Assembly (NCBI GenBank): GCA_017644005.1
Contig: JAEPMJ010000003.1
Location: 186,001-250,000, forward strand
Origin: Rhizobiaceae bacterium
GTDB lineage: Bacteria; Pseudomonadota; Alphaproteobacteria; Rhizobiales; Rhizobiaceae
Direction of reading: 5' to 3'
DNA length: 64,000 bases
The notes under the pieces are model-generated. The model worked only from the letters and a program-made list of their open reading frames with translations. It made no database searches and was not told the DNA's origin. Of this stretch, positions 10,354 through 20,676 are shown one piece after another (the first letter of the stretch is position 1; every line of letters starts with the position of its first letter). The position numbers and the translations under genes are program-made.

Positions 10354-11565
10354 ATGGCTGGAATTGCCGTTCTTGCGGTCGCCTATGTTCTTTCGCAATT
10401 CTACCGCTCCTTCCTCGCGGTCCTGACCCCGGCCCTTACAGCGGACCTTGGCGCAACCAAGGCCGAACTTTCCTTTGCCTCGGGCGTTTGGTTCATTGTC
10501 TTCGCGCTTATGCAGTTCGCAGTCGGCGTATGTCTCGACAGGTTCGGCCCGCGGCGTACGGCGGCCACGCTGCTTGCGCTCGGCGGCGGTGGCGGCGCAA
10601 TGCTGTTTGCCGTGGCGGAATCGCCGGCCACAATCAGCCTTGCGATGGGGCTTATCGGCGCCGGCTGCTCGCCGGTACTGATGGCGCCGCTTTTCATTTT
10701 CGCAAAGACCTTTTCTCCGGCTCGCTTCGCGGTGCTGACATCGTGGTTCGTTGCCATCGGATCGCTCGGCAACGTTGTCGGCGCGACCCCCATGGCAGCC
10801 GCCGCCGAAGCTTTCGGCTGGCGCCAGGTAATGGTCGGCCTGGGTGTCATAACGCTGCTCGTTGCGGTGGCCGTCCACGTCATTGTGCGCGACCCGCCGC
10901 AAGATGAATCCAGCGCCAGTGCCGGCCTTTCCGGTTATCTGGAACTTCTGCGCATGAAGGTGCTGTGGCCGATCATTCCTCTGATGGCCATCAACTATGC
11001 GGCGCCGGCCGGCATCCGCGGTCTGTGGGCCGGCCCCTATCTCACGGAAATCTACGGGCTGGACGCATTGGCGATCGGCAACGTTACGCTCTTCATGGCG
11101 CTCGGCATGGTCGCCGGCAGCTTTCTCTACGGGCCGCTCGACACAATGTTCGGTACGCGCAAATGGGTAGCGGCCGGCGGCAATGCCATCTCGCTCGGCG
11201 CGGTGATCGGTCTGGCCGCTTTCCCGCTGGCCGGTGTCCCGGTTGCGACGGTGCTGCTCGTGGTGATCGGGATCGTCGGCATGGGCTACGGCATGATCAT
11301 GGCACACGCCCGGGCGTTCTTTCCGCCTCATCTCACCGGGCGTGGCGTTACGCTGATGAACTTCTTCTCCATCGGCGGGGTTGGCGCCATGCAGTTTGCC
11401 ACCGGCGGGGTGGTTGCATATGCGACCGTGCCGGGCGATCCGACGGTTGCCTATGTTGCGCTATTCAGCTTCTACGCGCTGCTGCTTGCGGGGGCTCTCG
11501 TGATCTACCTGTTTTCGCGCGACTCGGCGCCCGGCCGCTTGCCTTTGTCCGACAAACCCGCATAA
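10354..11565 (+). CDS. MFS transporter
   Basis: A 403-residue inner-membrane carrier with about twelve hydrophobic helices. The loop between helices 2 and 3 carries the MFS signature [14 protein letters not shown] tyrosine-rich first helix ([13 protein letters not shown]) is typical of the nitrate/sugar-phosphate-like and CynX-like MFS groups, but the substrate cannot be assigned. ATG 10354 follows GGAGG by seven bases. The purine phosphoribosyltransferase gene follows 40 bases later, which may hint at a nucleobase link but is not evidence. Confidence 0.85.
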   Translation: MAGIAVLAVAYVLSQFYRSFLAVLTPALTADLGATKAELSFASGVWFIVFALMQFAVGVCLDRFGPRRTAATLLALGGGGGAMLFAVAESPATISLAMGLIGAGCSPVLMAPLFIFAKTFSPARFAVLTSWFVAIGSLGNVVGATPMAAAAEAFGWRQVMVGLGVITLLVAVAVHVIVRDPPQDESSASAGLSGYLELLRMKVLWPIIPLMAINYAAPAGIRGLWAGPYLTEIYGLDALAIGNVTLFMALGMVAGSFLYGPLDTMFGTRKWVAAGGNAISLGAVIGLAAFPLAGVPVATVLLVVIGIVGMGYGMIMAHARAFFPPHLTGRGVTLMNFFSIGGVGAMQFATGGVVAYATVPGDPTVAYVALFSFYALLLAGALVIYLFSRDSAPGRLPLSDKPA

Positions 11566-11605
11566 AGCCTCGGGCTTGTCGATATCGCAGCAATGGACGC
11601 CATCA

Positions 11606-12109
11606 ATGTCTCTGCCCGAAAAAGCCTTCCCGGTGTCGTGGGACCAGTTTCACCGCGATGCTCGTGCGCTGGCCTGGCGTTTGGCCGGCAGCAATGGCGG
11701 TCGCGAATGGCGCGCCATCGTGTGCATTACGCGCGGCGGACTTGTGCCAGCGGCCATTATTGCCCGTGAACTCGGCGTGCGGCTGATCGAGACGGTCTGC
11801 GTGGCCTCCTACCACGACTATACCGCGCAGGGAGAGCTCAAGGTTCTGAAGGAGATCGCACCCGGCTTGACCGAAAAGGACGGTGAAGGCGTGCTTATCG
11901 TGGACGACCTGACGGACACCGGCAAGACCGCGGCAATCGTAAGGGCGATGATGCCGAAAGCTCATTTCGCGACCGTCTATGCCAAACCCAAGGGCCGGCC
12001 GCTGGTCGACACCTTTGTCACCGAGGTTTCTCAGGACACCTGGATCTACTTCCCCTGGGACATGGGTTTTTCCTACCAGAAGCCGATTGCGGAAGATCAC
12101 CAGGGCTGA
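11606..12109 (+). CDS. gpt: Xanthine phosphoribosyltransferase
   Basis: Converts xanthine (and guanine) with PRPP to the nucleotide in purine salvage. The 167-residue protein has the PRPP-binding motif [14 protein letters not shown] in the middle and an N-terminal [18 protein letters not shown] loop, matching E. coli Gpt in layout and length (152). The C-terminal FPWDMGF fits the base-contacting tryptophan region of Gpt. ATG 11606 gives [12 protein letters not shown], the family start. Together with adenine deaminase it provides two purine salvage steps in this window. Confidence 0.9.
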   Translation: MSLPEKAFPVSWDQFHRDARALAWRLAGSNGGREWRAIVCITRGGLVPAAIIARELGVRLIETVCVASYHDYTAQGELKVLKEIAPGLTEKDGEGVLIVDDLTDTGKTAAIVRAMMPKAHFATVYAKPKGRPLVDTFVTEVSQDTWIYFPWDMGFSYQKPIAEDHQG

Positions 12110-12392
12110 AACGGCCATCTGTCGGCAAGTACCCGGGCGCCCTCATTCACTCGCACGCCGAAATCGTCAGTTGCACGATTGCGGTTAAACGACCGATGGG
12201 CAGCGGTGCTTTGGACAGGCAGACGCAAGGTCTGCGCGGCATATTGCGATCCGGTAGTGATTCTGTCTGGCGGCTTTCAATCCGGGCGAGAGGAGCGGTT
12301 TCATACTCTTGCCGGATTTTTAACTTTATAAACAATATGCTAGCAAGTTGATAAGTTGGCAAACAACTGGAAGGAACTGAAGGCGCTCACCC

Positions 12393-12887
12393 ATGCTGCT
12401 CTCGCATTCGACCAAACTGCGAATGTTCGACCGTATCCGGATGCTGTTCGGGGGCGCGCCCTGCGCTGCACAGGCGGCTGCGCTGGTCTGGCGTCGCAGG
12501 AACGGCGGCGGCATCGAAATTCTGCTCGTCACCAGCCGCGATACGGGCCGGTGGGTGCTGCCAAAGGGGTGGCCCGAGCGCGGTGAAGAACTTTGGTTTA
12601 CGGCCGAGCGCGAGGCTATGGAAGAAGCCGGCGTGTCGGGTACAATCGCTCGTGAACCTTATGGTAGCTACTATTACGGCAAAGGCCTTGCCGAAGGCAT
12701 GCGGCTTCCCTGCGAGGTTCAGGTTTTCGCGCTGGAAGCCAGTTCGGTTGCAAAAGACTGGCCCGAAAAGCGGCAACGCAAGCGCGTCTGGTATGAACCG
12801 GCCGAAGCCGCTGCGCTGGTGCGGGAGCCCGATCTCGGCGAATTGATCGGTTCATTTGCCGATAATCCACGACTAATGGCTGCCTGA
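12393..12887 (+). CDS. Nudix hydrolase
   Basis: A 164-residue hydrolase with a perfect Nudix box at residues 59-81: G-x5-E-x7-REAMEEAG-V, the magnesium-binding catalytic helix of enzymes that cleave nucleoside diphosphates linked to another group. The preceding segment (LLVTSRDTGRWVLPKG) resembles the DIPP-type diphosphoinositol/dinucleoside polyphosphate hydrolases, which is a plausible but unproven substrate class. The start at 12393 may be replaced by ATG 12423. The 280-base stretch upstream is AT-rich near its end and probably carries the promoter. Confidence 0.88.
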   Translation: MLLSHSTKLRMFDRIRMLFGGAPCAAQAAALVWRRRNGGGIEILLVTSRDTGRWVLPKGWPERGEELWFTAEREAMEEAGVSGTIAREPYGSYYYGKGLAEGMRLPCEVQVFALEASSVAKDWPEKRQRKRVWYEPAEAAALVREPDLGELIGSFADNPRLMAA

Positions 12888-13005
12888 TTACCAGAATCTG
12901 CACTGCGGCCTTGCTGCACAACCCCTGATTTCCTATTGCCGGCTTATGGTCGTCGGCACGCGCCAGTGTTGACGACGTTGTTTCTCACGCTGAAGCCGGA
13001 CGTTC

Positions 13006-14535
13006 ATGCCCGACACACGCAAGGCAACTCTCGACAAGGATCTGGAAAAGCTCGTTCGGATCGAGCAAGCGACCAACGTCGTTGCGCGCGGTCTGGTGGC
13101 GCCGGGCTTCGGGCTGCTTTTCCTCGCCCTGACCGCGGTCGTCACCGCGTTCTATGTATCCGGCGAACCGGGTGCGGTGACGATCGTCGCCGCAGCGGCA
13201 ATCGGAGCATATATGGCGCTGAATATCGGCGCCAATGATGTAGCCAACAATGTCGGCCCCGCGGTTGGCGCGCGTGCGCTGACGCTGGTGGGGGCCCTGG
13301 CGATTGCTGCGATTTTCGAGGCGGCCGGCGCGCTGATTGCGGGCGGCGACGTTGTCAACACCATATCCAAGGGCATCGTCGACGTCGACGCCGTCGCCAA
13401 TCCCTCGTCGTTTGTGCGGCTGATGCTCGCCGCCCTGCTCTCCTCGGCAGTATGGATCAACATCGCGACATGGGTCGGCGCGCCGGTTTCAACCACACAC
13501 TCGGTGGTAGGCGGCGTGCTTGGCGCGGGTATTGCGGCAGCCGGCTTTGCCGCCGTCGACTGGGCGGTGATGAGCGCCATCGCCGCCAGTTGGGTCATTT
13601 CTCCGCTGCTCGGCGGCTTGATTGCGGCCGCGTTCCTCGCCTTCATCAAATCGGCGATCATCTATCAGGACGACAAGATTGCAGCCGCCCGGCGATGGCT
13701 GCCGCCGCTGATTGCCGTCATGGCCGGCACCTTTGCCTCCTATCTTGCCTTGAAGGGCCTGAAGAAGGTCATCCATCTGGATGCGATTTCGATCATCTTC
13801 ATCGGGTGCGCGACCGCACTTGTGGTTTGGAGCATCGCCAGCGGGCATGTCAGGCGGGTTTCGGAGGGAATGGAAAACCGCAATCAGTCGCTGCGGCGGC
13901 TGTTTCGCGGACCGCTGATTTTCTCTGCTGCACTGCTGTCCTTCGCACACGGCGCCAACGACGTTGCCAACGCAGTTGGTCCGCTCGCGGCGATTGTCTC
14001 CACCGTCCAGCAAGGCAATGTCGCGACCGAGGTCGGGATTCCGCTGTGGGTCATGATCATCGGCGCGCTGGGTATCTCTATCGGGCTGGTGCTGTTCGGT
14101 CCGCGGCTGATCCGCATGGTCGGTGAACAGATTACCCGCCTCAATCCCATGCGCGCCTTCTGTGTCGCGCTTTCGGCGGCTATCACCGTCATCATCGCTT
14201 CGTGGCTCGGCCTGCCGGTCAGTTCCACGCATGTCGCGGTCGGCGCGGTGTTCGGCGTCGGCTTCTTCCGCGAGTGGTACACGGCGAATTCGAAGCGCCG
14301 TCGCCGCTACCTCGAACGCAAGGCCGCCAATGACCGCGCCAGCCGCAAGTCCGAAGACAGCGACGATTCCGACGAAACGGTCTCCGACGAGCCGCTGTCG
14401 GGCGTGGAGGTCATGCGCCGGCGTCTGGTACGGCGGGCCCATGTCACCACCATCGTCACCGCCTGGGTAACGACCGTTCCGGCCTCGGCGCTGCTCTCGG
14501 CACTGATTTTCTACGCACTGGCGATCGCCTATTAG
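13006..14535 (+). CDS. pit: PiT-family inorganic phosphate transporter
   Basis: A 509-residue inner-membrane phosphate permease. It has the duplicated PiT signature: GANDVANNVGPAVG at 75-88 and HGANDVANAVGPLAA near 315, each followed later by a PVSTTH or PVSSTH motif. About eleven hydrophobic helices flank a charged cytoplasmic loop (around residues 280-305), with a second charged stretch of about 60 residues before the last helix. It differs from the short Pit next to a DUF47 partner: no DUF47 gene is adjacent. Low-affinity, proton- or cation-coupled uptake is inferred from the family. Confidence 0.92.
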   Translation: MPDTRKATLDKDLEKLVRIEQATNVVARGLVAPGFGLLFLALTAVVTAFYVSGEPGAVTIVAAAAIGAYMALNIGANDVANNVGPAVGARALTLVGALAIAAIFEAAGALIAGGDVVNTISKGIVDVDAVANPSSFVRLMLAALLSSAVWINIATWVGAPVSTTHSVVGGVLGAGIAAAGFAAVDWAVMSAIAASWVISPLLGGLIAAAFLAFIKSAIIYQDDKIAAARRWLPPLIAVMAGTFASYLALKGLKKVIHLDAISIIFIGCATALVVWSIASGHVRRVSEGMENRNQSLRRLFRGPLIFSAALLSFAHGANDVANAVGPLAAIVSTVQQGNVATEVGIPLWVMIIGALGISIGLVLFGPRLIRMVGEQITRLNPMRAFCVALSAAITVIIASWLGLPVSSTHVAVGAVFGVGFFREWYTANSKRRRRYLERKAANDRASRKSEDSDDSDETVSDEPLSGVEVMRRRLVRRAHVTTIVTAWVTTVPASALLSALIFYALAIAY

Positions 14536-15198
14536 AGCCTTCTCGGCCGCGTCGGCTCGCCACGATCCTCCGGTCCGGTTGTTTCCACTTCCTGTTTTTC
14601 GTCCAGCCCGGCAGTGGACAAGGCCGCGATTTCAGGTCTCGCGGTCCCCGCAATCCACATTCTTGGCCCACAATATGTTGGGGGTCACATTTCTTCCAAA
14701 AACGACTCCTTGACGACCGGAACCGAGTCGCCTTTTATGGGTCATGCGCCGCTTGGCGAGCGTGGCCGGCATGTCAGGTCGCCGGTCTGTAATTTCCTGG
14801 AGCTGCATGCGTTCTGGCGGACCAAACCCGTGTATCTGCGGGCGTTCGCATGCGATTTCCATTGCGTATTTCCAGCGTGCCGCGTCTTTGTTCGCACTGG
14901 CGTAAACGGGCTGTTAATACTATATTTAGTGTTTGCGACCACGCTTGGCGCTAGATAGTGTGAGTCTCTCTCGAAAGAGAGAATCACCGGAACAAGGTGG
15001 ACTGATACGTCCCCGAATGGCACGAGGGGCGCGGATCACGCTGCGGCGCGACCCGCGTCAAGGCCGGAGTTTTCGGGGATGACGAGGGCCGGAGGGAGAG
15101 CATCCCGACGGAAAATTGATGCGGGCTAGCGCCCATTGGGCAGCCAGGCGTGGCGCCTTGTGGAAAAGCGCTATATCTTGGGGGTAAGGACTTAGAAC
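14536..15198. other. Long intergenic region and probable leader of nrdJ
   Basis: About 660 bases without a convincing gene. It holds a palindrome CCCACAATATGTTGGGGG-like site near 14668-14685, two NrdR-box-like sites (14918-14961), and a GC-rich segment of about 230 bases before nrdJ with several hairpins: 14967-14982 (6 bp, GAAA tetraloop), a 4-bp CCCC/GGGG stem at 15011-15029, GCCC/GGGC at 15131-15141, and AGGCG/CGCCT at 15146-15158. No B12-box typical of cobalamin riboswitches is apparent. Confidence 0.5.
14918..14961. promoter_or_regulatory. Two NrdR-box-like sites upstream of nrdJ
   Basis: On the minus strand these read ACACTAAATATAG (14920-14932) and ACACTATCTAGCG (14949-14961), both close to the NrdR box ACACTATATATAG. 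NrdR represses ribonucleotide reductase genes by binding paired boxes. The two sites are 29 bases apart, near three helical turns. The nrdR gene itself is not in the window; the assignment rests on consensus similarity and location. Confidence 0.55.
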
Positions 15199-18100
15199 AT
15201 GCGCATTGAACGCCGCTTCACCAGGGAAGGTCAGTCAGCTTATGCGGACATCGCGTTCCGCAAGGCGACGAGCGAAATCAAGAACCCGGACGGCTCCATC
15301 GTCTTCCGGCTCGCCGACATAGATGTGCCGGCGCAGTTCAGTCAGGTGGCGAGCGATATCCTGGCCCAGAAATATTTCCGCAAGGCAGGCGTGCCGGCGC
15401 GGCTGAAAAAAGTCGAGGAGAATTCCGTCCCCTCCTTCCTGTGGCGCTCTGTCGCCGACGAAGAGGCGCTGGCCGAACTCCCCGAAGACGAACGCTACGG
15501 TTCCGAGACCGACGCACGGCAGGTTTTCACCCGGCTCGCCGGCACCTGGACCTATTGGGGCTGGAAGGGCGGCTATTTCGACGGCGAAGACGATGCGCAG
15601 GCCTTCATGGACGAGCTTTGCTACATGCTCGCCACGCAGCGCGTCGCGCCCAACTCGCCGCAATGGTTCAATACCGGCCTGCACTGGGCCTACGGCATCG
15701 ACGGACCCGGCCAGGGCCATCACTATGTCGACCCCTTCACCGGCAAGCTGACCAAATCCAAGTCCGCTTACGAGCATCCGCAGCCGCATGCCTGCTTCAT
15801 CCAGTCCGTGGGCGACGACCTCGTCAACGAGGGCGGCATCATGGACCTGTGGGTGCGCGAGGCGCGGCTGTTCAAATACGGTTCCGGCACCGGCTCCAAC
15901 TTCTCGCATCTGCGCGGCGAAGGCGAAAAGCTGTCAGGCGGCGGCAAGTCGTCGGGCCTGATGAGCTTCCTGAAGATCGGCGACCGGGCAGCCGGCGCCA
16001 TCAAGTCGGGCGGCACCACGCGCCGCGCCGCCAAGATGGTGGTGGTCGATATCGACCATCCCGACATCGAGCAGTATGTCGACTGGAAGGTGAACGAGGA
16101 GCAGAAGGTTGCCTCGCTCGTCGCCGGTTCCAAGATCGTGCGTCAGCACCTCACGGCAATCATGAAGGCCTGCGTCAACTGCGACGGGCCGGGAGACGAC
16201 TGCTACGACCCGGCCAAGAACCCGGCGCTGAAGCGCGAGATCAAGGCGGCGAAGAAGAACTTCGTGCCCGAGAACTACGTCAAGCGCGTCATCCAGTTCG
16301 CGCGCCAGGGCTACAAGCAGATCGAGTTCAAGACCTACGACACCGACTGGGATTCGGAGGCCTATCTCACCGTTTCGGGCCAGAACTCCAACAATTCGGT
16401 GTCGCTGAAGGATGACTTCCTGCGGGCGGTCGAGAACAACGAGGACTGGAACCTCATCAACCGCATAGACGGCAAGGTTGCGAAAACGCTTCCGGCGCGC
16501 GAGCTGTGGGAAAAGATCGGCCACGCGGCCTGGGCCTCCGCCGATCCGGGGCTCCACTTCAACACCACGATGAACGACTGGCACACCTCGCCTGCGGCAG
16601 GTCCGATCCGCGCGTCGAACCCGTGCTCGGAATATATGTTCCTCGACGACACGGCCTGCAACCTCGCCTCGATCAACCTTCTGACCTACCGGCAGAAGAA
16701 CGGCGATATCGACATCGCCGCCTATGAGCACACGGTGCGGCTGTGGACGATCGTGCTCGAAATCTCGGTCATGATGGCGCAGTTTCCGAGCCGCGAAATC
16801 GCGCGGCTGTCCTATGCCTACCGCACGTTGGGACTCGGCTATGCCAATATCGGCGGGCTGCTGATGACGTCGGGCATTCCCTATGACTCGGCGGAAGGTC
16901 GCGGCATCTGCGCCAGCCTCACCGCGATCATGACCGGCGTCGCCTATGCGACATCGGCCGAGATGGCGTCCGAACTCGGTGCGTTCCCTGAATTCGAACC
17001 GAACCGCGAGGCGATGCTGCGTGTGATGCGCAACCACCGCCGGGCCGCGCACGGCCAGTCCGATGGCTATGAGGCGCTGTCGGTCAATCCGGTGCCGCTG
17101 GAAGCGAAGGACGTGCCACAGGCCGCGCTCATCACACACGCGCGGAAGGCTTGGGATACTGCCCTCGAGCTCGGCGAAAAACATGGCTACCGCAACGCCC
17201 AGGCGACCGTTATCGCGCCCACCGGCACGATCGGGCTCGTCATGGATTGCGACACCACCGGCATCGAACCCGACTTCGCGCTGGTGAAGTTCAAGAAGCT
17301 CGCCGGCGGCGGCTATTTCAAGATCATCAACCGCGCGGTGCCGGAAGCGCTGCGCACGCTGGGTTACACCGAAGCCGAGATCGCCGAGATCGAGGCTTAC
17401 GCGGTCGGCCACGGCAATCTGAACCAGGCGCCGGGCGTCAACCCCGGCTCGCTGAAGGCCAAGGGCTTCACCGACGAGACGATCGAAACGCTGAATGCGG
17501 CGCTCAAATCCGCGTTCGACATCAAGTTCGTCTTCAACAAGTGGACACTGGGCGAAGCCTTCTGCAAGGAGGTGCTCGGCCTTACCGACGATCAGCTCAA
17601 CGACCTTTCCTTCGAGATGCTGCCGGCGCTCGGCTTCACCAGGAAGGAAGTCGAGGCGGCCAACATCCATGTCTGCGGTGCGATGACGCTGGAAGGCGCG
17701 CCGCACCTGAAGGATGAGCACCTGCCGGTGTTCGACTGCGCCAATCCGTGCGGCAAGATCGGCAAGCGCTATCTTTCGGTCGAAAGCCATATCCGCATGA
17801 TGGCTGCGGCGCAGCCCTTCATCTCGGGTGCGATCTCCAAGACCATCAACATGCCCAACGACGCCACGGTGGACGACTGCAAGGAAGCCTACATGCTTTC
17901 GTGGAAGCTGGCGCTCAAGGCCAACGCGCTTTACCGCGACGGCTCCAAGCTCAGCCAGCCGCTCAATGCCTCGCTGCTGGCCGATGACGATGAGGATGAA
18001 GACGATCTGATCGAAGAGCTGGCCGCGGCGCCCACCGCCGCACAGGCGGCGGCCGTTACCGAGCGCATCGTTGAACGCGTCATCGAGCGCGTGGTGCGCG

Positions 18101-18987
18101 AACAGGAAAAGCTGCCGTCGCGCCGCAAGGGCTACACCCAGAAGGCCAAGATCGGCGGCAACACCATCTTCCTGCGCACCGGCGAATATGATGACGGCCG
18201 CCTCGGCGAGATCTTCATCGATATGAACAAGGAAGGCGCAACGCTGCGCGCCCTCCTCAACAATTTCGCCATCGCGATCTCGCTCGGCCTGCAATATGGC
18301 GTGCCGCTGGAGGAATATGTCCACGCCTTCACCTTCACCAAGTTCGAACCGGCGGGCATGGTCCAGGGCAACGACGCCATCAAGTCGGCGACGTCGATCC
18401 TCGACTACATCTTCCGCGAACTGGCGATCTCCTATCTCGGCCGCCACGACCTGGCGCATGTTGACCAGTCGGATTTCTCCTCCACCCCGCTCGGGCGTGG
18501 CGTGTCGGAGGGCCGCTCGCAGGCCGTCTCGCACGGGCTGACCCGCGGCCACCAGCTCAAGGTGGTGTCGGGCGCGCATGGCGAAACACGCGGCGAAAGC
18601 CGCCCGGCAGCTCCGGCCGGCAGCGCCCCTGCCCGCTCCGCGCCCAACGCGCGTTCCGGCGCTTCGGTGACGGCGCTGAAGCCGGCGGTCGTTGCCGAAC
18701 TGCAGGAGGAGGCCACCGCCTTCAAGCGCGAATATGAGGAGCGCGCGAAGGAACTGGCCGAGGAAATCGCCTTCGAGGAAGAGCGCGAAGGCACGACCGA
18801 CATGTTCAACGGCGACGCCGAACGCGAAGCCGCCGAGGCCAAGGCGCTGGAAGCCGAACGCCGGCAGAAGGCAGTGATGCAGGGTTATACGGGCGACATG
18901 TGCTCCGAATGCGCCAACTTCACCATGGTGCGCAACGGCACCTGCCTGAAGTGCGACACGTGTGGGTCAACGTCAGGGTGTTCGTGA
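15199..18987 (+). CDS. nrdJ: Vitamin B12-dependent ribonucleotide reductase (class II)
   Basis: Makes deoxyribonucleotides using an adenosylcobalamin radical, so it works with or without oxygen. The 1262-residue protein is the long NrdJ type: N-terminal redox cysteine C199 in [12 protein letters not shown], the catalytic N-x-C-x-E in NPCSEYMF (N474, C476, E478), later [13 protein letters not shown], and a C-terminal zinc-ribbon-like tail with CSEC, CLKC and CGSTSGC that carries electrons from thioredoxin. A charged, coiled-coil-like linker rich in Glu and Ala (about 1150-1230) joins core and tail. ATG 15199 follows AAGGA. NrdR and a leader RNA may regulate it. Confidence 0.96.
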   Translation: MRIERRFTREGQSAYADIAFRKATSEIKNPDGSIVFRLADIDVPAQFSQVASDILAQKYFRKAGVPARLKKVEENSVPSFLWRSVADEEALAELPEDERYGSETDARQVFTRLAGTWTYWGWKGGYFDGEDDAQAFMDELCYMLATQRVAPNSPQWFNTGLHWAYGIDGPGQGHHYVDPFTGKLTKSKSAYEHPQPHACFIQSVGDDLVNEGGIMDLWVREARLFKYGSGTGSNFSHLRGEGEKLSGGGKSSGLMSFLKIGDRAAGAIKSGGTTRRAAKMVVVDIDHPDIEQYVDWKVNEEQKVASLVAGSKIVRQHLTAIMKACVNCDGPGDDCYDPAKNPALKREIKAAKKNFVPENYVKRVIQFARQGYKQIEFKTYDTDWDSEAYLTVSGQNSNNSVSLKDDFLRAVENNEDWNLINRIDGKVAKTLPARELWEKIGHAAWASADPGLHFNTTMNDWHTSPAAGPIRASNPCSEYMFLDDTACNLASINLLTYRQKNGDIDIAAYEHTVRLWTIVLEISVMMAQFPSREIARLSYAYRTLGLGYANIGGLLMTSGIPYDSAEGRGICASLTAIMTGVAYATSAEMASELGAFPEFEPNREAMLRVMRNHRRAAHGQSDGYEALSVNPVPLEAKDVPQAALITHARKAWDTALELGEKHGYRNAQATVIAPTGTIGLVMDCDTTGIEPDFALVKFKKLAGGGYFKIINRAVPEALRTLGYTEAEIAEIEAYAVGHGNLNQAPGVNPGSLKAKGFTDETIETLNAALKSAFDIKFVFNKWTLGEAFCKEVLGLTDDQLNDLSFEMLPALGFTRKEVEAANIHVCGAMTLEGAPHLKDEHLPVFDCANPCGKIGKRYLSVESHIRMMAAAQPFISGAISKTINMPNDATVDDCKEAYMLSWKLALKANALYRDGSKLSQPLNASLLADDDEDEDDLIEELAAAPTAAQAAAVTERIVERVIERVVREQEKLPSRRKGYTQKAKIGGNTIFLRTGEYDDGRLGEIFIDMNKEGATLRALLNNFAIAISLGLQYGVPLEEYVHAFTFTKFEPAGMVQGNDAIKSATSILDYIFRELAISYLGRHDLAHVDQSDFSSTPLGRGVSEGRSQAVSHGLTRGHQLKVVSGAHGETRGESRPAAPAGSAPARSAPNARSGASVTALKPAVVAELQEEATAFKREYEERAKELAEEIAFEEEREGTTDMFNGDAEREAAEAKALEAERRQKAVMQGYTGDMCSECANFTMVRNGTCLKCDTCGSTSGCS

Positions 18988-19023
18988 TCGCCTAACAGGC
19001 CAAACTTCGAAAACGTAACAGGC

Positions 19024-19058
19024 TCGGCCCGGTCGCAAGATCGGGCCGAAGTGTTTGT
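19024..19058 (+). terminator. Terminator-like hairpin after nrdJ
   Basis: Arms 19024-19034 and 19039-19049 form an 11-bp stem (one G-T pair) closed by a GCAA tetraloop, 37 bases past the nrdJ stop. The downstream sequence AGTGTTTGTTGG is T-rich but lacks a clean run, so termination strength is uncertain. Confidence 0.65.
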
Positions 19059-19214
19059 TGGCATGCGAATCCGCCATCGATTAGGCGCGCGCACCTCCGT
19101 TTCGTTATCCTAGGGCGGAGCCGATGCGTTAGCAAAGGCGCAGACCCTGGGACCCATGTCTGAGAGTCGCGGCCGCGGGAGAAGGTGGAGGGAAGGACCG
19201 TCTGGGTGCAACCC

Positions 19215-19583
19215 CTAATCCAGCCTCCCAATTCCTTCGTCAATCATGCTCAGTGTCATGCCCGCATCGCCTGCATAAGGATCCCAGCGAGAGTCGCGAA
19301 TGTTGGCCAACGCAGCCCGCGCGCGCGGTGTATTCAGCGCGTAGGTCCATTTGGCTGCATTCAGCCTCACCTGATAGTTGGGATGATCGTAGAGGGGAAA
19401 CAGGTCGTGGCGTCCGTCGCCGGGCCTCGCTCGCAATTCGGCAAGCAACCGGGCGTTCTCATCATATAGGCGGTTGTATTTTGCCGTTTCGAACGCCTCT
19501 ATCGCCTCGCCCTGCTTGACACTGATTTCGACAAGTCGATCGACGATTTCGCTATTCGTCAAATTAGAAACGTCACGTTTCAT
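19215..19583 (-). CDS. DUF2019 protein, distal copy (candidate immunity protein)
   Basis: A 122-residue protein beginning MKRDVSNLTNSEIVDRLVEI. It matches DUF2019 in the segments YNRLYDENARLLAELR, LYDHPNYQVRLNAAKWTYA and AGDAGMTLSMIDEG. The pattern of paired helices looks like HEAT-type repeats, which usually bind proteins. It is roughly half identical to the neighbour at 19595-19981, with 11 bases between them, so the two arose by tandem duplication. Downstream position in a coupled cassette behind a nuclease-like protein suggests an immunity role; that is inference. Confidence 0.8.
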   Translation of the reverse strand: MKRDVSNLTNSEIVDRLVEISVKQGEAIEAFETAKYNRLYDENARLLAELRARPGDGRHDLFPLYDHPNYQVRLNAAKWTYALNTPRARAALANIRDSRWDPYAGDAGMTLSMIDEGIGRLD

Positions 19584-19594
19584 GGCCTGAGCAC

Positions 19595-19981
19595 TCAGAT
19601 AACAGGGTCCTCCGGCAATTTCGACAGACCCATTTCGAGCATGCTCAGAGACATTCCCGCATGGCCCGCCCACGGGTATTTGCGCGTATCCCTGACCGTG
19701 TGGAACGTCGCGACAGCGGCTTCGGGATTGAGAGCGTAGGCCCATCCGGCCACGTTCAATTTCACCTGCAAGTCAGGATGGTCATAGAGCTTCAGCAGGA
19801 GGTGGCGCTGGTCTCCGGAACGCGACCGCAATTCCCGCACAACGGGCGCCAGTTTCTTGAACAATCTGTTGAAACGCGCGGTCTCGAGGGATTCCAAGGC
19901 CTTTCCCTGCTCGATGCTGATCTCAACAAACCGGTCTACCAGTTCCGCGGCAGTCATCTTGGTCATAGCATTTGTTCTCAT
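19595..19981 (-). CDS. DUF2019 protein, proximal copy (candidate immunity protein)
   Basis: A 128-residue DUF2019 protein with the same landmarks as its downstream copy: ELVDRFVEISIEQGKALESL, FNRLFKKLAPVVRELRSR, LYDHPDLQVKLNVAGWAYAL and AGHAGMSLSMLE. Its ATG (19981-19979) overlaps the stop of the nuclease-like gene in an ATGA junction, so the two are probably translated together in fixed ratio, as toxin and immunity genes often are. An in-frame ATG at 19966 is an alternative start. No signal peptide or membrane segment is present. Confidence 0.8.
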   Translation of the reverse strand: MRTNAMTKMTAAELVDRFVEISIEQGKALESLETARFNRLFKKLAPVVRELRSRSGDQRHLLLKLYDHPDLQVKLNVAGWAYALNPEAAVATFHTVRDTRKYPWAGHAGMSLSMLEMGLSKLPEDPVI

Positions 19982-20676
19982 GGCTTCAGAGCTCCAAAGT
20001 CACGCAGTGCTTTTAGCCCTACAGCCCGGCGCGTTTCCCACGACTGCCCGCGCAAAAACTCTCGCGGTGAGAGCCCGCCAAACTCGGGATTCGGGGTCGC
20101 ATACCATCCGGTGATCTGCCAGTGCCTGTAGGTCGGAATTAGTACCATATTGTCCGGACCGTCGACCAAAGCCTTGTCGTAGCCATCCCGGAGCGCCGGT
20201 GTCCGCTCGTTTAGATGATGCCCGTCGTATCCCGGCTTCGGATTTGCCATTGCTTGCCGAAGTTCTTCCAGCGTTTTCGGCGGTTCCTGGTAAGCGATGA
20301 TACGATCCCTTGCGTGTTCCCACACCCATTCGGCGACCTCACCTGCAAGAATGCCGCCCGCAAAGAGCGTTCTTGCGACGACCACGCTCCACCGATTTCT
20401 CTCCCGGATCGTCGGCGGTCGCTTCTTGGGTATGGGAGGTGGCCGATCATGTGAGACAAAGATGATGGGCTGATCGCCAGCACGTGTGTCCCCACTCCAG
20501 CTTGGCTCGTCGGTCCACTGTCCGCCGTCGGGATTACCTGCCGGTACGCGCGGCTGGTCAGGGCGAAAGCCCGCCTTGCGCGCAAGCGCGCTGACAAGCC
20601 GGGCCCGATCGAGCACTCCAAACGCGGCTTCTCTCCATCGCCTTTGGAAAATATCGGAGCCTGACCAGTTTACCAT
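19978..20676 (-). CDS. HNH/HH-motif nuclease-like protein (candidate toxin)
   Basis: A 232-residue protein from ATG 20676 (a TTG 30 bases upstream is possible). Residues 39-57 hold PDQPRVPAGNPDGGQWTDE, a linker motif seen in many rhizobial and burkholderial secreted or polymorphic-toxin-like proteins. A hydrophobic amphipathic stretch spans about 97-120. The C-terminal domain carries PGYDGHHLNE (H153, H154, E157), GPDNMVLIP (N176) and RHW (H185), then FGGLSPREFLRG, an arrangement like HNH/endonuclease VII-type toxins. Two DUF2019 genes follow, the first coupled by a 4-base overlap. Nuclease activity and toxicity are inferred, not shown; no secretion signal is seen. Confidence 0.65.
   Translation of the reverse strand: MVNWSGSDIFQRRWREAAFGVLDRARLVSALARKAGFRPDQPRVPAGNPDGGQWTDEPSWSGDTRAGDQPIIFVSHDRPPPIPKKRPPTIRERNRWSVVVARTLFAGGILAGEVAEWVWEHARDRIIAYQEPPKTLEELRQAMANPKPGYDGHHLNERTPALRDGYDKALVDGPDNMVLIPTYRHWQITGWYATPNPEFGGLSPREFLRGQSWETRRAVGLKALRDFGALKP

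Noticed and set aside
14536..15198. A cobalamin riboswitch upstream of nrdJ
   Set aside because: nrdJ uses B12, but the conserved B12-box sequence and its flanking helices are not visible; only generic hairpins are.
15934..18579. An 881-codon open frame on the minus strand opposite nrdJ
   Set aside because: It mirrors the high-GC codon pattern of nrdJ, has no recognisable family, and its translation is low-complexity and Arg/His-rich, as expected for a shadow frame.
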